NCBI GenBank assembly: GCA_027625915.1
Contig: JANTQA010000029.1
Location: 3,038,001 to 3,102,000 of the forward strand
DNA length: 64,000 bases
Direction: 5' to 3'
Source: Anaeramoeba flamelloides
Lineage: Eukaryota > Metamonada > Anaeramoebidae
Positions 1 through 12,400 of this stretch are shown piece by piece (within the stretch, counting starts at the first letter, position 1; each line of letters opens with the position of its first letter). The notes beneath the pieces are model-generated. The model was not told where the DNA came from. It saw nothing but the letters and a program-made list of their open reading frames with translations, and made no database searches. Made by a program: the position numbers and the translations under genes.

Positions 1-459
1 TCCTTTCTTGTTTTAGAAGTTTTGTGTATTAAACTTCATAGAAATCGAAAACAACAAATAAATAAACAATTTTTTTAATGACTTAAATGTTATAATTCAA
101 TAAGAAATTTTTTAAAAAATAACAGAACATCGAAACAAATAATTTTTCAATTTTTTTCTCTATTCTACCCCTACCGGGTTTTCTTGATATTAGGAAGAAG
201 AGTTCCAAAGAGAAGAAGATCAATGTTTACTTGCTAATACTGGGGATATCAAAACACATAAGTATGTTTAACTTGATTTTAAAAACCACAAATCAAAGGT
301 AAAAAATACCAAAGGGTTAAAACAAATTAGTTCAAAAAGAAAAAAGAAATTACAACATTAAAACAATCTTCCCAAATGAATTTTTATGAACAATTACCAA
401 ATTAAATTAAATTAATCAAAAATACCATGACTTTGCTTTTGGAGTTTCATAATTAAATC

Positions 460-494
<35 letters not shown>

Positions 495-616
495 ATTTTT
501 ATAAATTGCATCTTATAAACACTTTTTAAAAATATATATTTATATAAAAAATATTTTCCAGTTACAGGGGCCTCCTTTTGGGGAATACGTTAAAAGGTTT
601 TAAAGGGGTTGAATGA
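1..616 (+). CDS. Possible 3' exons of a gene entering from the left edge
   Basis: Two exon-like blocks are visible. Block 194-261 follows a TTAG acceptor and ends at a strong donor (A|GTATGT). It reads open for 22 codons and is rich in E, Q and R, starting EEEFQREEDQ. Block 562-616 follows a TTTTCCAG acceptor, completes the split codon left by the first block, and runs to a TGA stop at 614-616. The 300 bp gap resembles the short introns elsewhere in the window. The first 25 bases also read open and could be part of an earlier exon. I recognise no family. The last block also has a good-looking second frame, so the reading frame is uncertain. It could equally be a decayed gene end. Confidence 0.25.
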
Positions 617-3600
617 ATATTAGAAGAAATAATTTATTTATAGAATTTCAAAATTGGAATTATTTTTTCATATTTTTTCTATTTTTTTTTCTATTTTTTT
701 TTAGACATAATTCATTTGCAAATTTTATTTTATTTCCCAACCGATAGTTATTTGGTAAAAAATCGACTATTTTAATCATATTGATAAACTAAAAATGATT
801 GTTGAGAAATAAATCTGATTTCTATTGGAATTTTATTGGGATCTTACAATTGAAGATCGATTTGAACATTGTTTTTTTTCTCAATAATTACACTAATAAT
901 ATGGGGTTTTCTATTTTTAAGAAAATATAATAATTTATTAGTTTTATTTTATACAGATATCGTTTTCATTCTTTTGACATTTATTATTCTACTTATTACT
1001 TATTTAATCTTCATTGACAATTTAAATAAATATTTGATATTTGAAAAAACTGTTGGAAATCTTGTACTGAAACAAATTTATTATATATTTCAGGTAAAAT
1101 TTTTGATATTTGCTTTTTTTTTGTCTATCGATAATTTTGGAATATCATTTAATTGAATAGATCTGGAATCTTTGATTTTATGTTAAATTCGCTAAAAGAA
1201 AATATCAGTCAACGTACGGCTAGAGTGTAATTTAAACTACTGTAATAATAATAATAAATTAGCTTTTTTACTAATAATCACAATTAAAAATTGTCATTTT
1301 TTAAGTTTTAATTTTAATTAACTCTTTTTTCAAATAAAAAAAAGGAAACCAAAGCAATTATCTTCCAATTTTCAAAAACTAATAGTTTGAACTCTACAAA
1401 AGTAATTATACCTTTCAAAATAATAATTATATAAAACGGCCTTTAATTAAAGCATTTAAAAACTTATGGGGTATGGAAATAATCCTAGGCGATTTTATTA
1501 GTTGTGAATATAAAGAAAAGAATTGATTCATATTTTAAAGAAAATCAAATTTCGTTTATTTAAGAATCAAACTTTATTAATTATAAACCACCCACTTATT
1601 ATAATGACAATTAATTAAATTTACCTTTTTCAAAATATTATTCAATCAATCAAAAAACAAGAAAAAAAAATGATCATTTTCCAAATTACAAGTAAAAATA
1701 ACCAAAAATCTATTTTTATTTTTTTACAAAATAGTCACAACTTCCCTTAGTTATCAAATTATTAACTGGGCATTTTCTAGATAAAGAACTTAATTGAACT
1801 TTTGGTAATTATATTACTGGACTATTCAAAGAAAATTTGTTTTTTTTTTATAAAAGTGATTTTATTTTATTTTATTTAAAATTACACAACAATTTTCTTA
1901 ATATTAACAATTATTAATAGTGTCAGAAATAATTATTATGTCAGGTATTATTTTAAATATTAGATATAATATCTGTGGAAAATTTTGATACATTTTTCCC
2001 ATCCCAAAGTTCTTTCAATAATCATAGAAAAATAATTTATATTACGTACATACTCTATCCCACCCAAGCTAATATAAACACACACTCTATTCCAAAAAAA
2101 AATTACAAAAAAAAAATTGGCTTACCCTAAACTAATTTATACCCAACATAAACTCTTTTTTAAATAAAATTACATAGAAAATTTCAAGAATTATTCTTAA
2201 TCAAATCAACATTAATTGAAGTATCATTCTAAAATCGAAAAAACTTTAAAACATAAAAAAAAACCCAACTAAATCTTTAAAACTCATTATTACTAAACTA
2301 TAAAAATTAAAATAAAATATTTTAAAAATTAATGTATCCTTAGATATGAAATGAGAAATCTTATTTTGTAAATTGTAACGAAAAAAAAATTATAAAATCA
2401 ATAAAAACCTTTGAACAAATAACTTTAGAAAAAATTCTAGACATTTTATTTATTACTCTTTACAAGTCAAAATTTTGTTCTTTAAAGTCGTATTTTCAAT
2501 ATAACTTTGCAATTCTGGGTATTTTGTTTGAATTTTCTTACTTTATTTTCTCATTTCTTTGTTAATTGCATCAATATAATAATAGTATTTCTAAATTTCT
2601 ATATCTAGCTTATTTGAAATCAAATTTAAACAGTTTTAATTTTTATACTGTCTTATTATTTCCAATTTTTTTTCTTCTTATCTTGTTTTTTCATTTTTCA
2701 ACTGACAATATCCATAAAAAAAACCAAAAATGAAATTATGAATAATTAAAATGAAAATCACCAATTAGTAATTCTCTTATTAAAAGTTAAATTCAATAGT
2801 ATTGATGATTTGAGAGGGGTGTCCTTTTTTTTTGAAAAAGATTTTATATAATTTTATATGGATGTATTGTCATTAAGTAAAAAAACAAGAAGAAAAAGAA
2901 GAATTAAATAATGGTTATCACACCAAGGTGCCGATATTTAACCATGAATATTCTCTTACAAAAATCATTTAGTGTCACTATTAACATGAATTAAAATTAA
3001 AAAAAAAAAACAATAAAACCAAATAAACCAACATTTTTCGAATTTTCAAATTTGAAATTACATTGTTTTCTTGAAAAGTTTTCAGATTATTTTAGATAAA
3101 ATTATAGCAAAACAAAACATTAAAATTGTATGGGTTGACCCACTAAAATTTCACAAAAATTTGGTTTAAATATGATAAAAAATCATTTAATATTAATACA
3201 AAAAAATATTTATTGTATATATATATGTCCTTAATAAAATTAAGCACTATTTTTTTCTGATTAATATTTTTGAAATTAAGTTCATAACTTAATTCAATTA
3301 AACCCTGGGATATAATTTTTTAGAATAAAAAAACTCTCAACTTTTGAATATCGAAAATATTTTTTGAAATTACTGTGCACTTTTTTATTTTTTTTTGAAA
3401 AATTGGGGTTGAGAAAAGTTTGAAATAAAAGAATAAGTTAATATATCAAATTGGAATGCTTTTCCAGAAAGTTTATCCTTTTAGTACAACTTTTTTTTTA
3501 ATTTTACCATTTAAAACTATAAAAAACATTTGAGGACCAAATTAGTGCCTTTTGTGAAAAGAAAATTCCCCATAATTTAGAATTTGTTTTAGTAAATGAG

Positions 3601-4579
3601 TTAAAACAAGATAGTGAATCTAAAAATATACATAATTTCAAGTTTGAATTCAATGATTTTGGCAAAAAATGTTTTCAAGATAAAGTTAAATTGAAACTTT
3701 ATTTATTTTTATTTTTTCATTTTGTTTTTTTAATTGTATTAATGGAAAGTATTTGATCAGTTTTTCATTTTTAGTGTTTTTTGGGTCGTAGGGACATATA
3801 TATAAATATATTTGAATGTAATAAATTAAATTTTTTTGAATTTTCTTTTGAATAGAAACAATTCTTCATGAAGATGGATCATATGAGTTTAGTTTCTTAA
3901 AATATTTCATTGAAATCTCCAACAATAAAAACAACAATAATGTAAATTGAGATCTTTGCTCTTTTTTTAGAATTAGCCATATTTTTAATTAAAACCAAAA
4001 TTAAATGTTAAAAAAAAAAAGCTTTTAAAAAGAGATAATTTTGCCCTTATGAGAGATTAATGCTATTCACTTATGAGATCTGTTGTGGATGAACATTTTT
4101 GCAAGAATTTAAACAATTTACAATTGGTCTCCTTCTGTCGAAACTGCTCGATGTAATTTGAAATGAAAAAAATATCTTTTTCAAAATTTTCATTAATGAA
4201 TATACCAATTAGAAATTGTTATTGTTTCGTCATTTTCTTTCTCCTTTTTTAATACCGTCTTGCAATATTCACTACTATACGATTCATCTAAGATAACAAT
4301 ATTGTTCACACAAAATCGGACCAATAATTATCCAAAATTTGAATTTATCTAAAGTTTTTCCAACCCCAGAATTTTTTTAAATTATTGTTTTTCGACCTAG
4401 CCACTTAAATTTCAAACTTTACAATAACTTTCTATTGAAGATTTCTTTATTTTTTTTTATTGTTGCTGTTGATCTCTTTCTTTGTTCAAATGAAATTCAA
4501 ATTAATAAAAAGAAAACAACAAAAAAAAAAAAAAGTTATTAAATAGCTAAATTTATCATCATAAAAAAGAAAAAAAAAA
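617..4579. other. AT-rich intergenic region, no supported gene
   Basis: About 4 kb with many A and T homopolymer runs and stops in all frames. The only long open frame (869-1156) encodes a low-complexity hydrophobic string and has no protein character. A core at about 1550-1660 is similar to one at 46250-46350 and, partly, to one at 6770-6870, so it is a copy of a dispersed repeat. The stretch around 800-870 resembles, inverted, the end of another repeat at 13325-13395. Confidence 0.6.
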
Positions 4580-5278
4580 TTAGAGTAAAGTAATTTGATC
4601 TCCTTTTTTCCAAATGTCAAGTATTAAATTAATGTTCTCTGGTATCTTATGAAATGCAACACCAAAATTTTTCTTATTTTTTTCAAAAGAAATTGTTTTT
4701 TTTTGAGGATCAATGATCAAAGTGATTATATCACCCTGAGCACATTCTTCTCCATATTCTGTCCATTTAGAACCTTCAGATGGGGAAATAATATCACCTG
4801 ACCACAGGTCATATACCCAACCATTCTGTTGGCCGTCACCTACTGAATTCTGGAGGGTAACTCCCAAATAAATTTCAGAGCAAATATTTTCTACCTTTGT
4901 TGGGATTCTGATTTCTTTCTTGAAATTCTGAAGGTTTAATGTCGCCCTAGCTGTGCATTCACCATTTTTCTTTTGGTCACTTTCTTCAGAATTGCTGTCG
5001 TCATCATTGGTACTGCTGTAAGTGGATGACTCGCTGTTTGATTTGCTCTCGTCATTAGAATTTTTTTTACTTTTCTTTTTTTTTTCATTTTCACTGTTTG
5101 TCTCACTGTTACTCCCGCTGCCAGTTCTACCATCACTGTCACTGCCACTGCCACTGCCACTACCACTACCACTGCTTGGTTTATTTCCTGTATTACAAAC
5201 TGTTTTTTTGGAGTTTGATAGAGATAGTCGTGAACCTAGAGTTTCTTGATCCCAAATAAGATCTTTGAGACTGGACAT
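4580..5278 (-). CDS. SPRY-like (B30.2-type) domain protein with Ser/Gly/Asp linker
   Basis: A 232-residue single-exon protein. The C-terminal half (about residues 110-232) looks like a SPRY/concanavalin-like fold. It contains a GWVYD segment, then a YG motif, GDIITLIIDPQKKTISFEKN, and NFGVAFHKIP. This is the usual SPRY order of YG, GD, a strand, a short N-containing hairpin, G-AF and a final strand. SPRY domains bind proteins or peptides in many contexts. The N-terminal half is a disordered linker, first a GSGS repeat coded by a purine triplet array, then acidic and Lys/Ser-rich. There is no transmembrane segment or signal peptide. The start is the ATG at 5278; no earlier in-frame ATG extends the frame. 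The partner and function are unknown. The low-complexity half is coded by expandable repeats and is probably variable in length. Confidence 0.75.
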   Translation of the reverse strand: MSSLKDLIWDQETLGSRLSLSNSKKTVCNTGNKPSSGSGSGSGSGSDSDGRTGSGSNSETNSENEKKKKSKKNSNDESKSNSESSTYSSTNDDDSNSEESDQKKNGECTARATLNLQNFKKEIRIPTKVENICSEIYLGVTLQNSVGDGQQNGWVYDLWSGDIISPSEGSKWTEYGEECAQGDIITLIIDPQKKTISFEKNKKNFGVAFHKIPENINLILDIWKKGDQITLL

Positions 5279-5745
5279 AAATTTTTATTTCAAAAAATTA
5301 ATAAAAAATGAAAGGAATCAGAACTCAAAATACTTTTCTCATTTAAAGGGCCAAACCCTTAATCTTTCTACAACAAGTTGAACGATTATAAAAGAAAAGG
5401 TTTAATTCTATTGGGAATATTGCTGGTCTCTTTCTAAGAAATGAGCAAAAATTTTAACTACATTTCCCTGATTTACAATTTAGAATAGATCTTTCAAAGA
5501 AGTAATATACCACTCAACCGATGTTTGAGAAGGAAATAGAAAAGGAATTCACTTCTTATAAAAAAAATTCAAAAAAGAGAAAAAAATTTTAAATTTAATT
5601 TCCCTTTTTGTCGAAATCTTCAAACTGTTTCTTATCTAAAAATCCCTGACAGAATATTTTGAAGAACAACTAATTTTACAGAGTTTCTTTCTAAGAGTTA
5701 ATTCAATAAAATACTTTTTTTAATATAAGATAAAAAAATATCAAA

Positions 5746-5952
5746 ATGAAAAATGAAGTAAAACTTTTGAAACATTTATTTGTATTTACCAATATAAAAA
5801 AACAGTTTCTTGTATCAAAAGATAAAAAGGGTTGTATTTGTTTTCACTTATCAATACTTAACAAGTTTCCTCAAAAAAACTTTGAAAAAAAAGAAGAAAA
5901 TTCAGAATCAAATAAACTAAATTTCAAAATAAATGGCCGATGTTACATTTAA
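5746..5952 (+). CDS. Hypothetical small protein (68 aa)
   Basis: An ATG-initiated frame encoding a basic, mixed-composition peptide beginning MKNEVKLLKH. It has more charged residues than random AT-rich frames here, and a short A-rich leader precedes the ATG. There is no recognisable domain. It ends just before a dispersed repeat (5970-6412), so it could also be a fragment of an older gene. Function unknown; chance is a serious alternative. Confidence 0.2.
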   Translation: MKNEVKLLKHLFVFTNIKKQFLVSKDKKGCICFHLSILNKFPQKNFEKKEENSESNKLNFKINGRCYI

Positions 5953-5969
5953 ATTTTGTATTGTATTTA

Positions 5970-6412
5970 TATTGTTTTGAAGTTTTTCCCCTCACAACGA
6001 AATGTTTGCAAATAAAATATTTTTTCTCTTTTTTATTTTTTCAAAAATATTTTGTTAAAATGGAAAATTAAAATGAAAATTTGGAAAGAAGAAACAGATG
6101 AATTAATAAAAAAATTGGTTTCAAATATGTAAAAAAGATTAGATTTAGTTATTCAAATGGAAGGAGAATCGATAAATGGGTTTTATTAATTTTTCAAAAT
6201 TTCTATTTTTTATGTAATGCTTATTTCGAAATAAATGGACAAATTGTTTTTAATTGTTCTTTTTACTTTTTTTTATTTTATTTTTCGAGGAAAGATAAAT
6301 ATCTATTGAGTATAGAACTGAATATTAAAATTGAAATTTTTATATTATAATATTTAACTCGAATTATTAAAAATATTTTTCTTTTCAATTTGATTTTTAA
6401 TGGGCCAATGAT
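5970..6412. repeat. Dispersed repeat, inverted partner at 37245-37692
   Basis: Roughly 440 bp that aligns by eye, in reverse complement, with 37245-37692. The shared landmarks come in the same order: GAAGTTTTTCC..CTCACAA, a cluster around AATTAATAAAAAAATTGG, the CGATAAATGGGTTTT block, TTATTTCGAAATAAATG, and TTTTTAATGGGCCAAT. Small gaps and substitutions throughout suggest an old duplication or transposition. There is no coding capacity. Confidence 0.7.
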
Positions 6413-6687
6413 TCAGAAATAGAGTTAATTTTTCTAATTTGAAAAAAGTTCAAATTTCATTTTTCTATTTATTTTTGATTTTTTTCATTAGTACCCATAA
6501 TAATTGTTTAATTCTGATTTGAATATTCATTTCTGGATCTTATTCCTCTTTTAACTGAAGAATGGAAACAATTAATTCAGTTTGAAAAATTTTAACAATT
6601 GTATGAACTTAATATCTTGATTTTTCCCCTTATAACCTTTCAATGTTGTTTTTCCAAGTGAAAAAAACCCAGTGAATGAAAATAAAT

Positions 6688-7116
6688 CCCTGACAGGATT
6701 TTATAATTGGTAATATTATTAAAATTGATGTATAATTTCTTTTATTGAAAATCAAATCCTTTTTTTTTTAATCAAATTTTTAAAATTATAACAGTTCCAC
6801 TTATTAAAATGATAATTGATGAAATTACACTTACTCAAAACGCTATTCAATCCAAAAATATGAATATAACAAAAATCATTTTCGAAACACTAGTCTTCCT
6901 CTATAAAGCCCTATAGTTTTACAAAAAACGTAGATCTACTTATGCTATCAACAATTACTTGAGTATTCTAGAGACATCCAACTTTAGTGAACTTTAGGTG
7001 GGTTTAAGACAAGTCTCTGAAAAAATTTGGTTATTTATAAAAAGGATTTGATTCAAAATAAAAGAAATTTTACATCAATTTTAATATTATTCACAATTAC
7101 AAAATCCTGTCAGGGA
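6688..7116. mobile_element. MITE-like element with about 85 bp terminal inverted repeats
   Basis: The ends are inverted copies: TCCCTGACAGGATTTT at the left and its complement at 7101-7116. Similarity extends about 85 bp inward on both sides, through the ATATTAAAATTGATGTA and AATCAAATCC blocks. Total size is about 430 bp, with no transposase. The interior (about 6780-6870) is related to cores at 1550-1660 and 46250-46350. A solitary similar end (ATCCCTGACAG) lies at about 5642. I see no clear target-site duplication, so the superfamily is open. Confidence 0.65.
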
Positions 7117-8261
7117 ATAATTTTCAGGCCCGGGATTTTTTTCACTACTTTATTCTTGTCATCCTTATATCTTTTTTTTTTTTATTTTATTTTTCTTCAA
7201 TCCCCTAAGAGTACAGGAATTTTGAAACAAATTTATAAAAAAAAACAAGCAAATACATTACCGAATTTGTTTTGGATTTTTAAAGAATAATAATTAAAGA
7301 AATTTTTACTGAACAAACAAGGTGTTAATATTGTGCTAAAAACAGTTCACTCAAATTAACGATTATAATCGGATTTTATGAAGCACTATTTGGTAATAAG
7401 ATAGAAAAACAATCTCTCAAGAAAAGGAAAAACAAAAACAAAAGAATTACGAAAAGTCAAAGAAAAAGAAATAGAAAATTAAATAAATTAACAAAGTAGA
7501 AAAAATAATTAGGATTGTTCCAAAATTGCTCAAAAATAGAATACCAAGTTTCATTTTATTTTTGAAAAGATAATATAGAACCTTGAGATTCTATTTTGAA
7601 AAATAATTTGAAATAAAACTTGAAAAGTAAAGGAAATTTAATGGAATTTCAATTTGTGATTTTGAATTGTTATCAGAATATTCCAAAAAATTATTTATTA
7701 TCAATTAAAATTCTAGTATATCAGATTTGAATGTTACCATGTAATTCCTTTTCTAGTCCTTTTTTTTTTTTGAATTAATTGTTTAACAAAAAATATATAT
7801 TTTTTTAATTTATTTTTGTATTTTTTTTACTTTTTTTTCATCAACCAAAAAAATCGAAATTAACATCAAATAATTTCCTCAGAGATGATCTTGATCTACA
7901 AATTGACAATTATTTTGAAAGGGATATCTTATAAATCCAATTCAATATATTTTATTTGGTTGATAAAACAGGGTACAGATGACTGAAAAAGAGTTTTTTT
8001 GATTTTTTACAGAACTTGTCAATAAAATTGATAAAACAAAGCTTATTTTATGGTAACCCTATTAAAAAATCCCTTACTAAATTGTTCAATACAATTTTGA
8101 CAAGATTTTTTCGAGCCTTTTGAAAAAAAGAACTTGATATTATCTACTTTAAATAACAACTTTCTTGAATTGTAGATACACCCATGGCAAACTAATCAGT
8201 TAATTGTGAAAAATTTGATCTTATAAGCATTTAGAGTCTTTTTTTCAAACCCTTTCCATGA

Positions 8262-8823
8262 CTTTAAGGTTTACAATCCCTGAAATTGGAAAAAAGTCTA
8301 TCTTATGTAGGGTGTATTGATTTGTAAATTTGGTTCTTAGCTGATAGATCTTGGATTTGGTCGAGTTTTATTAGTGGTTCAAAATGGCAATTTTAGACAA
8401 TTATTTTTTTTTTTCCGAAATCCGAATTGAAGAATATAAGACTAATAGACTGATAAGGTGTTTAAGAATAAATTTTGATTTTTAGTCAAAGAATAATTTG
8501 ATATACTTTTTTGTCAATAACTTAAAGAAAAAAATTGTTTTTTAAAAGCACCGAATAAAACAAAACTTAATTAAAAATTTCAAACAACAACCCACAAACC
8601 ACATTTTTTTATAACTTAAGTTCCAGATAATAATAAATCTTACACATTTCATTTCTGATTTCGGAAAAAAAAAAAAATAAATTGTCAAAAATTACCATTT
8701 TGAACCACTAATAAAACTCATACCAAATCCAAGATCTATCAGCTAAGAACCAAATTTACAAATCAATACACCCAACACAAGATAGACTTTTTTCAAATTT
8801 CAGGGATTGTAAGACTTAAACCT
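8262..8823. repeat. Fold-back element with arms of about 160 bp
   Basis: The left arm 8262-8422 is closely matched in reverse complement by 8649-8823. Long uninterrupted blocks are shared, such as the run around GCTGATAGATCTTGGATTTGG, and similarity is around 90 percent by eye. A loop of about 225 bp separates the arms. Both arms contain TACAATCCCTGAAAT near the outer end. Single-stranded DNA or RNA would form a long hairpin. No ORF is present. Confidence 0.8.
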
Positions 8824-9482
8824 GTGAAAAACTTTTTTACATAAAAGTACCTTCATATAGTTCAAATTTCTGTTCGTTTTCGTTTTTCAATACTGAAATC
8901 TGACTTTCATTGAGGATTGTTAGTTCACCCAACATATAATCACAAAATATCAAAAAAATCATCCAATAATAGTAATCGAGATCACAAATCACAATCTATT
9001 TCAAGAAAATTCTTTACTTAAAAAAAATAATAGAAAAAAGTGCCAATTTTTTTCTCCTTTAAAATATAAACACCATTATAAAATTTCCTGAAGGATCTAA
9101 AATTTTTCTATTGAACGAAAATTTTACAGACATAAACCGGCCACACCATAAAAGTAGATCTGTTTAAAAAAACTTTCAGTCAAACAACTGAGTCAATCTT
9201 TTTAAAACAAATACAAAATGATCAAAAAAATTTTTCTCAAATAAAAATGAGCTTTATTCTTATAATTTCAACTTGACAAACAAAATCAAAACAGTTCTTC
9301 GATCTTAACAAAATCATTTTTTTCTTTTCTTTTCCAAAAATTCACAACCAAAAGCCAAAAGTTTAATTTTTTCTTCTTTTTTTTGTGCTTGTTTTCTTCT
9401 TTTTTACTTCAACAATATTCACGTTTATTATTTTTTTTTTTTATTATTTCCCCAAGCTCTCAAATTTTTTACAAACACAAAT

Positions 9483-12400
9483 ATGGAACTACATTTCATT
9501 ACTAATCATGAATTAACGAAAGAGGGGAACAAACTCTGTGTGGTTGGAAGTTGGAACCATTTCTCACTTGAAAATTCAACCATATTAACAGCATGCAAGC
9601 AAAAGGAGAACCAATATGAAGGTATTTTAAACATCGAATGTCAAGAAACTTCAGTCTCCGTTGAATACAGGTATGTTGAAATCCCCGACGAACAGGATCT
9701 TGACAAATTGGAAGACCAGGCAATTTGGGAAGAAGACTGCCATCGAAAAGTGCATTTTAAGAAAGGACACCAACCTCCAAAATTGATTTGCTATGACAAC
9801 TTCACTCCAAGATATAAGGACGAAGATTTCATTCTCCAAACGTCTCCATTCTACCAGGTCTTCTATTCTGGCAAGAAAGCTAAGGAAAGCAAGCGAAATG
9901 AAAATTTACAAAATGAAGTTCTTATTGGAGAGATCAATGAGAATGAAATAAAAATAAGATTTTCCATTAATGCCTTTTGTGTCCCAAAGGGGAAACAGGT
10001 TTATTTAATGGGCAGTGCAACCAAGATGGGATCAATGGAATATACCAAGGCAGTACGAATGCAGCCAGCTGATTACTCACAATGGAAAAGTGAATTTCTT
10101 ATAAAGAAAAGCGAATTACCCTTAACTTATAAATTTGTGATCAAGGGGCAAGACGAAAATGAAAATGAAAATGAAAACGAAAATGAACTCTGGTACGATC
10201 AAAAGGGAGTAAGAGAATTTACAATGGAAATGATCAAAGAAAGCAATAAGCTTTATTATGTTAACGATTATTCACAGTTCCAATTCCATGAAGAAATCTT
10301 AAAGCAAAGAAAGTTATGGAGAATTGCAGGTGTTTCGGTACCCATTTTTTCACTTCGTACAAGAAACAGTTTAGGCATTGGAGAATTTTTAGATCTCAAG
10401 CCATTTGCAGACTGGGCCTCAAAGGCACATTTAAAATTGATCCAGATTTTACCTGTAAGTGACACAAATGTATTTGGAGAAAACACAGAGGATTATGAAA
10501 AGAAATGGCATGACTCATACCCATATTCCTCATTATCTAGCATCGCACTTAACCCTATTTATATTACCTTGGATAGGCTACCGCTCAGCGAAGAATTAAA
10601 GGAAGAAATCGAGAAAAACCGAAACAAATTCAATCAACAAATTGATGTAGATTATCCTGAAGTGATCAGTTTCAAAATGAAGGTACTGAGGAAGATCTTT
10701 GAATCCTTAGACAAGGACGAAATATACAACCAAGTTAAAGGCTTTGTAAAGGAAAACGAATCATGGCTACCAGCTTATGCACTGTTAAGAGTCTTGATTA
10801 ATGAATACAAATGCTTTGATCGAAGCCAGAAGGTCTGGGACAAATACCGAAAGATCGATTTAGAAACTGTTTTGCAACTATGTAGCCCAAAATCTGAAAG
10901 ATACCTGAAGGTCCTCTTTTGGTATTGGGTGCAATACAACTTGAGTATCCAACTGATTGAGGCCAATAAGTATTTGAATTCAAAGGATATCATTATGATG
11001 GGAGATCTTCCAATTGGTGTTGATAAATGCTCCTCTGATGTTTGGTTAAATCCACATCTCTTTCGATTGCATAAAAATGCTGGCGCACCACCAGACTATT
11101 TCAGTATGGACGGGCAAAATTGGCTATTCCCAACATATGATTGGGAGGAAATGGCCAAGGATGGCTACAAATGGTGGAAACAAAGATTTCACAATATGGA
11201 AAAATATATGCAAGTATTGAGAATTGATCACATCTTGGGCTTTTTCCGAATTTGGGAAGTAGATCCAAAACAAGTCAAAGGTATGTTTGGTATCTTCCAT
11301 AAATCTTTACCATTTACTCGTGAAGAATTAAAGAAATTAGGCATTGAAAACCCAGATGAATGGTCCAAACCGAGAATTGAAAAGGCAATTTTAAAAAAGG
11401 AATTTGTGAACGATTATCCAAAATTTTTGGAGGAAATCGAAAACAAACCAGGGTTTTACAAATTTAAAGACAAATATGTGACTCAAAGGGATATTAAGAA
11501 ACAATTTCCACATCTGAACAAAATCAAAGATGAAGAAAAAAGGGAACACATGACTAAATTAAAAAATGAATTATTGATGATCTTTTCCTATTTTGCATTT
11601 ACAAAGGAAGGCGACAAATACCACCCAAGAATTACAATACGATTTACAAGAATGTATCGAGAATTACCATTTGATCTTCGAATGATCTTAAGAGAAATCC
11701 ATAATAAATATTATTTCAGAAGACATAACAAATTATGGGCCAAAGAGGGTAACCAAAAGCTTTCGAGGATCATGAGTGTCACCAAGATGCTTTTAGTTGC
11801 AGAAGATTTGGGAATGATCCCCAAATGTGTGCCACGAGTATTGAAACAATTGAGAATCCCCTGTATGAATGTCGAAAGAATGCCCAGGAAAAAAAAAAAC
11901 TTCAATAATTGTGAGGATTATGAATATATCTCTTATTGTACAACGGGTACACATGACACTGAAAATTTGAGAGAATGGTGGGTCGAAAATTTCAAATGGG
12001 AAAAGCGAGAAATTAAAGAAAAATTGGAAAAAATTGAAAAAATTAAAAAAAAAGTTTCAAATCAACAAGAACAAGAAAAACACTTGATCTCCTTGTCTTC
12101 AGAAGAAGAAGAAGAAGAAGAAGAAGAAGAAGATCCAGAAAATGAAGACGATGATCCAGAAGATTTTTCAAATCAGATCCTTGAAAAAATGAAACTCTGG
12201 AACAAAAAGTTGGATAAAAATTTTGAAAATAATAAAAAAAGATTAAGATCAGAAGAGTTCTATCATACAAACATAGGTTTTAAAGAGGAAGAAATTCCAA
12301 AAAAATTCAGTACAGAAATGGTGAAAAGAACTTTAACCAACTTTGTTAATTCCAAGTCAATGATCTGTGTTTTCCCCTTACAAGACCTTTTTGCACTTAC

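Larger units (their letters stand above)
5279..9482. other. Repeat-rich intergenic region
   Basis: A 4.2 kb gap between the divergent SPRY and glucanotransferase genes. It holds at least three repeat elements, entered separately (5970-6412, 6688-7116 and 8262-8823), and one small ORF (5746-5952). The final stretch from about 9300 to the ATG at 9483 is pyrimidine-rich and probably holds the promoter and 5' UTR of the glucanotransferase gene. No defined core element could be recognised. Confidence 0.6.

Noticed and set aside
869-1156. 95-residue hydrophobic frame
   Set aside because: Composition is nearly all Ile, Leu, Phe and Tyr, as expected of random AT-rich DNA, and there is no ATG-based start or homology.
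4936-5249. Frames overlapping the SPRY gene's Ser/Gly repeat (both strands)
   Set aside because: They are other-frame readings of a triplet repeat and give valine or leucine/proline strings.
7027-7290. 87-residue frame
   Set aside because: It starts inside a MITE terminal repeat and continues through a poly-T tract.
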